Origin: Neocallimastix lanati (nom. inval.)
Taxonomy: Eukaryota > Neocallimastigomycota > Neocallimastigomycetes > Neocallimastigales > Neocallimastigaceae
Assembly (NCBI GenBank): GCA_016946835.1
Contig: JACVTC010000045.1
Coordinates: 714,501-778,500 of the forward strand
DNA length: 64,000 bases
Direction of reading: 5' to 3'
How positions within the stretch are numbered: position 1 is the stretch's first letter; each line of letters opens with the position of its first letter. This document shows positions 60,938-64,000 of this stretch, one piece after another. Position numbers and translations under genes: made by a program. The notes beneath the pieces were generated by a model, which saw nothing but the letters and a program-made list of their open reading frames with translations, was not told the origin of the DNA and did no database searches.

Positions 60938-61040
60938 GTTTTCCGAAATGCACTACAACAAAATACAAATTTATGTAATAAAAATTTTCAAAATGACACA
61001 CCCCCTAATTATTTATTCATGTATTACAATGTGGCTTATA
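60938..61040 (+). repeat. Dispersed repeat (inverted copy at 40550-40665)
   Basis: ACTACAACAAAATACAAATT, then ATGTAATAAAAATTTTCAAA and CACACCCCC, matching the minus strand at 40550-40660. Followed by GTGGCTTATA. Confidence 0.6.
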
Positions 61041-62383
61041 AAAATATATGAATAGGATAGGGTTAAATTTTTTTTTTTTTTTTTTTTATTTTTTTTTTTT
61101 ATAATTGTATTAACATTTATAGTAAAAAAAAATAAATAATAAAGTAAAATAAAAATAAATAATAAAGTAAAATAAAAAATAAAAAAAAAAAAGAATAAAA
61201 ATATAAGATAAAAAAATAGATTAAAACAAAAAAATTAAAAAATAAAACTTTTAATTTAAAATATTTGAAAATTAATTAAATAATTGAAAATAAATAAAAA
61301 TAAAATAAAATTCTTAACAGAAAACTTATTTATTCTTTTATTTATTATTTATTTAGTTTTTATTTTATTTTTTTAATGCATGCTAAAATACAATAAATAA
61401 AAATATACGTTGAAAGATGTGGCATATTACATAATTTATACGCATTGTATCTTTAATCTTTAATATTAAATATTAATTTACTTATATTAATCATTATTTA
61501 TTATTAATTTCTAATATTTATTATTAATTTCTAATTATTATTTAATATTTATTATTTATTTCTAATTATTATTTAATATTTATTATTTATTTCTAATTAT
61601 TATTTAATATTTATTATTTATTTCTAATGTTTATAATAAATAATTATTATCTATTTCAAATATTTATTATTTATTTCTAATTTTTATTTATTTTTTTTAT
61701 ATATATAATTATTTATTATTTTTAAATAATAATTTATTATTTCTAATAATTATTTAATATTTTTAATAATTATTTATTATTTCTAAATAATTATTTAATA
61801 TTTTTAATAATTATATATTATTTACTTCTAATTTTTAATATTTATTTCTAATGTTTATTATATATTTCTTATAATTAATTATTAATAACAAAAAAAAAAA
61901 AAAAAAAAGGAAGTCTTAGGTTTTATGTATTAATTTAATTTTATTTTTTTTTTATATTTGTGAATAAAACATTTGTAAATACTTTTCATATCCATTGAAT
62001 TTAACTTATATTTATTTATTTATTTTTTTAATATTTATTACTTAATATTTATTGTTTAATGTTTAATTATGAATTATTAATTAATTTTTTTTTTTACTTA
62101 TTAAAATATTAAAAGTTAAATGTAGTATTTAAAAAAAACATGAATAAATAAATAAATAAATAAATAAATAATGAAATAAATTATACTTATTTTTAATAAG
62201 ATTTAATATTTTTTCCTTCCTTTACTAATTATAAATATTTTAAAGAAACTATTAAAATCTATGGAATATAAATATTGTTAAAAGTCTTTAAGATATAAAA
62301 TAATTATAAAAAAAGAAGTCTTATTTTTATTTTTAGAGTTGTGAATAGAGCATTTGTATAGTTTTCATATCAGTTTGATTTGA

Positions 62384-62418
<35 letters not shown>

Positions 62419-62827
62419 TATTTTTATTTATATTCATATAATAATAATTTTTTATAAAATATGAAATAATAATATTTGTATTATTTCTTACTTCAAAATA
62501 TTATCATTTTATAAATGTTTGGAACATACATTTTTAGGTAATGATATATAATTAGAGACAGGAAAGATAAAATAATATTTCTGGATTTTTTAAAATATTC
62601 TTTTTAATAAATAAAATATAAAGATAAAAGAATCAAAATAGCTAAAGCATTTTATATATTAATAAATAAAAATAATATCAAATTTAAAGAAAAAGAAAAA
62701 AAAAATAATTTATATATTAAAATTTATTATTTTTATTTTAATATATAGATATAGTTTTTCAAAAAGATATTTAATACCTTTTATTATCCTATCGACATTC
62801 CTTAAAAATATTAAAGTAAGAGCTACA
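61041..62827. repeat. AT-rich low-complexity intergenic DNA
   Basis: Contains T runs (61068-61087, 62386-62416), AAATA arrays, and a tandem 31-base unit (TTTCTAATTATTATTTAATA then TTTATTATTTA; CTAATT at 61531, 61562 and 61593) within a TTATTTATT block at about 61480-61880. No gene seen. Confidence 0.75.
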
Positions 62828-62958
62828 TGTAACAATTAAAAATCAAATTCTATGTATAATATAAAATTCTTCAATAATAACTCCTTTTAATAAAATAGAT
62901 GAAATTAGATTTACATTTTCTATAAACATAAATAAAACGAATCTTTTACTTTTTAACA

Positions 62959-62988
62959 GATTAAGAGTCTCAATCTCACCAGATTGAT
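62959..62988 (+). other. Element 5 primer binding site and hairpin
   Basis: GATTAAGAGTCTCA complementary to the tRNA-Lys(CUU) anticodon arm, followed by a hairpin CAATCT/AGATTG with loop CACC. Confidence 0.75.
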
Positions 62989-63308
62989 TGAACATTAAGT
63001 TAAGTGTTAGAAAAATTATATAAATAAATTTAACAATTATTTTGAATTAAAGTTATTAATTAATATCTTAAATTCTTATTGTAAAATAAATCAATTCCAA
63101 TAATAATTAATAATATATAAAACTTAACATGTACAAATCAACAATTCTGTAATATAAATTTAAAATATTCATTAAACATAAATTTAAAATATTTATGATA
63201 TATACAAATTTTAATTATTTTCGAAAATAAGTATCAATTTTTATATATTATCTAATGAATACATTAAATATTAGGAATAAAAATAATAAAAAAATAATAA
63301 AATACCAA

Positions 63309-63491
63309 GCTGAATTTAGTCAGCGGTATAATTAAAAAGCTGAGAAGTCAGCGTTATTATAATCAGCTGAATATTTTCAGCGTTATAATAAAGAGCTGAA
63401 AAGGTCAGCATAATTAAAAAAGCTGAAAAGTCAGCGTTATTATAAAGAGCTGAATATTGTCAGCGTTATAATAAAGAGCTGAAAAGTCAGC
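63309..63491 (+). repeat. Element 5 array of seven GCTGA/TCAGC hairpins
   Basis: Perfect 5-bp stems GCTGA...TCAGC at 63309-63324, 63339-63352, 63366-63381, 63395-63409, 63422-63435, 63449-63464 and 63478-63491. Loops are ATTTAG, GAAG, ATATTT, AAAGG, AAAG, ATATTG and AAAG; starts are 27-30 bases apart, with AT-rich linkers (TTATTATAA(A)GA-like). Stems never vary while loops do. Confidence 0.95.
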
Positions 63492-63827
63492 GATAATAGT
63501 AATTATACTATTACTTAAAAAATATGTAAAAAAATAATTAAATAAATATATAATATAAATATATTATTTATATATGAAAAAAAAATAATAATATAACTGG
63601 ATTTTATATTTTAATAATTTGAATAATTAAAAATAAAAAAAAAACATATTTATAATTAATATATATATATTATATAGTATTATACTAAAATTATAATATA
63701 TTAATATTAAACACCGAATATAATTAAATTGCTTATAAGATTTAGTATCACTAGCTTTAGTATTGGAGTTATAACGAACATACAAAATACAATATGAACA
63801 CAATTATAATCAAAAATCCTAGAATAC

Positions 63828-63861
<34 letters not shown>

Positions 63862-63863
<2 letters not shown>

Positions 63864-64000
63864 CAAGATTATGTTCAGTGTCAGTTTCCTTCTCTGGTTG
63901 TTTAGGTAAGATGCATTCTTCATCACAATATCCTTTGCATATTCATCTTCAGTGGTTCAAGGATCTCCTACAAATCTACCACAATGTCCATCTATACAAA
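63862..64000 (-). pseudogene. Cys-containing protein fragment at window edge, broken
   Basis: On the minus strand one frame reads CIDGHCGRFVGDP then TGA, then TTEDEYAK. A frame change gives YCDEECILPKQPEKETD. The composition is GC-richer than the flanks and Cys-rich, like secreted proteins, but the TGA and the frame change suggest decay, and the fragment is cut by the window end. It abuts an A33 run and lies inside the presumed element 5. The plus strand is also open here, so the strand is not certain. Family not recognised. Confidence 0.35.

Larger units (their letters stand above)
62828..64000 (+). mobile_element. Element 5: 5' end of another LTR retroelement, cut by the window
   Basis: Recognised by GATTAAGAGTCTCA at 62959-62972, preceded by an LTR-like end TTTTTAACA (62950-62958), exactly as in elements 1-4. 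The LTR start is uncertain; TGTAACAATT at 62828 is one candidate, giving about 131 bp. Downstream is a very regular hairpin array. The 3' half lies outside the window, so autonomy cannot be judged. Confidence 0.65.

Noticed and set aside
63309-63491. CRISPR array
   Set aside because: Spacing is regular, but the repeat is only a 5-bp stem with variable loop, linkers are similar AT-rich words rather than unique spacers, and the context is a eukaryotic retroelement.
1-64000. Bacterial or viral origin of the window
   Set aside because: Spliced giant gene, LTR retrotransposons, MULE transposase and AT-rich spacers fit a fungal nuclear genome; there are no operons or viral gene clusters.

Overview
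The window looks like chromosomal DNA of an anaerobic gut fungus (Neocallimastigomycota; genus not resolvable). The grounds are extremely AT-rich intergenic DNA with mononucleotide runs of 28-37 bases, short AT-rich GT-AG introns, a giant Cys-rich protein of the type described as the fungal cellulosome scaffoldin, and Ty1/copia retroelements. No prokaryotic operon structure is present.

Layout. 1-9.7 kb: a secretory-pathway protein with two Stealth-type phosphotransferase domains (1677-4253), then AT-rich DNA, a relatively GC-rich island with a recurring GTAGGGTT word, and a TTATTTATT block. 9.7-29 kb: a five-exon gene of 18,849 coding bases (6,282 aa). It has many GYY...LIKC...C repeats, dibasic KR sites in acidic linkers, a Thr-rich stalk and a hydrophobic C-terminus, and is the dominant gene of the window. 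29-36.9 kb: intergenic DNA with satellites, followed by a 5'-truncated, doubly deleted copy of the scaffoldin 3' end together with its 3' flank. 36.96-38.05 kb: a type II membrane glycosyltransferase. 38-64 kb: a retroelement cluster.

The cluster holds element 1 (minus strand, copia, gag-PR-IN-RT-RH, frameshifted); a decayed FLYWCH/MULE DNA transposase; element 2 (non-autonomous LTR element with decayed captured coding DNA); a small secreted Cys-rich gene; element 3 (copia with protease and integrase deleted); element 4 (non-autonomous LTR element with a GC-richer 98-codon ORF); and the 5' end of element 5. Elements 1-4 each have paired LTRs and a matching 5-bp target-site duplication (AAATA, AATAT, ATTTT, TATTA).

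Two features link the retroelements. First, the site just after the 5' LTR is complementary to the anticodon arm of tRNA-Lys(CUU), implying priming by an internal tRNA half-molecule. Second, at least four of the five carry, just inside the 5' end, a regularly spaced array of short hairpins whose stem sequence is element-specific. The clearest is element 5: seven perfect GCTGA/TCAGC stems every 27-30 bases. I see no described feature that explains these arrays, and they are the best candidate here for something new.
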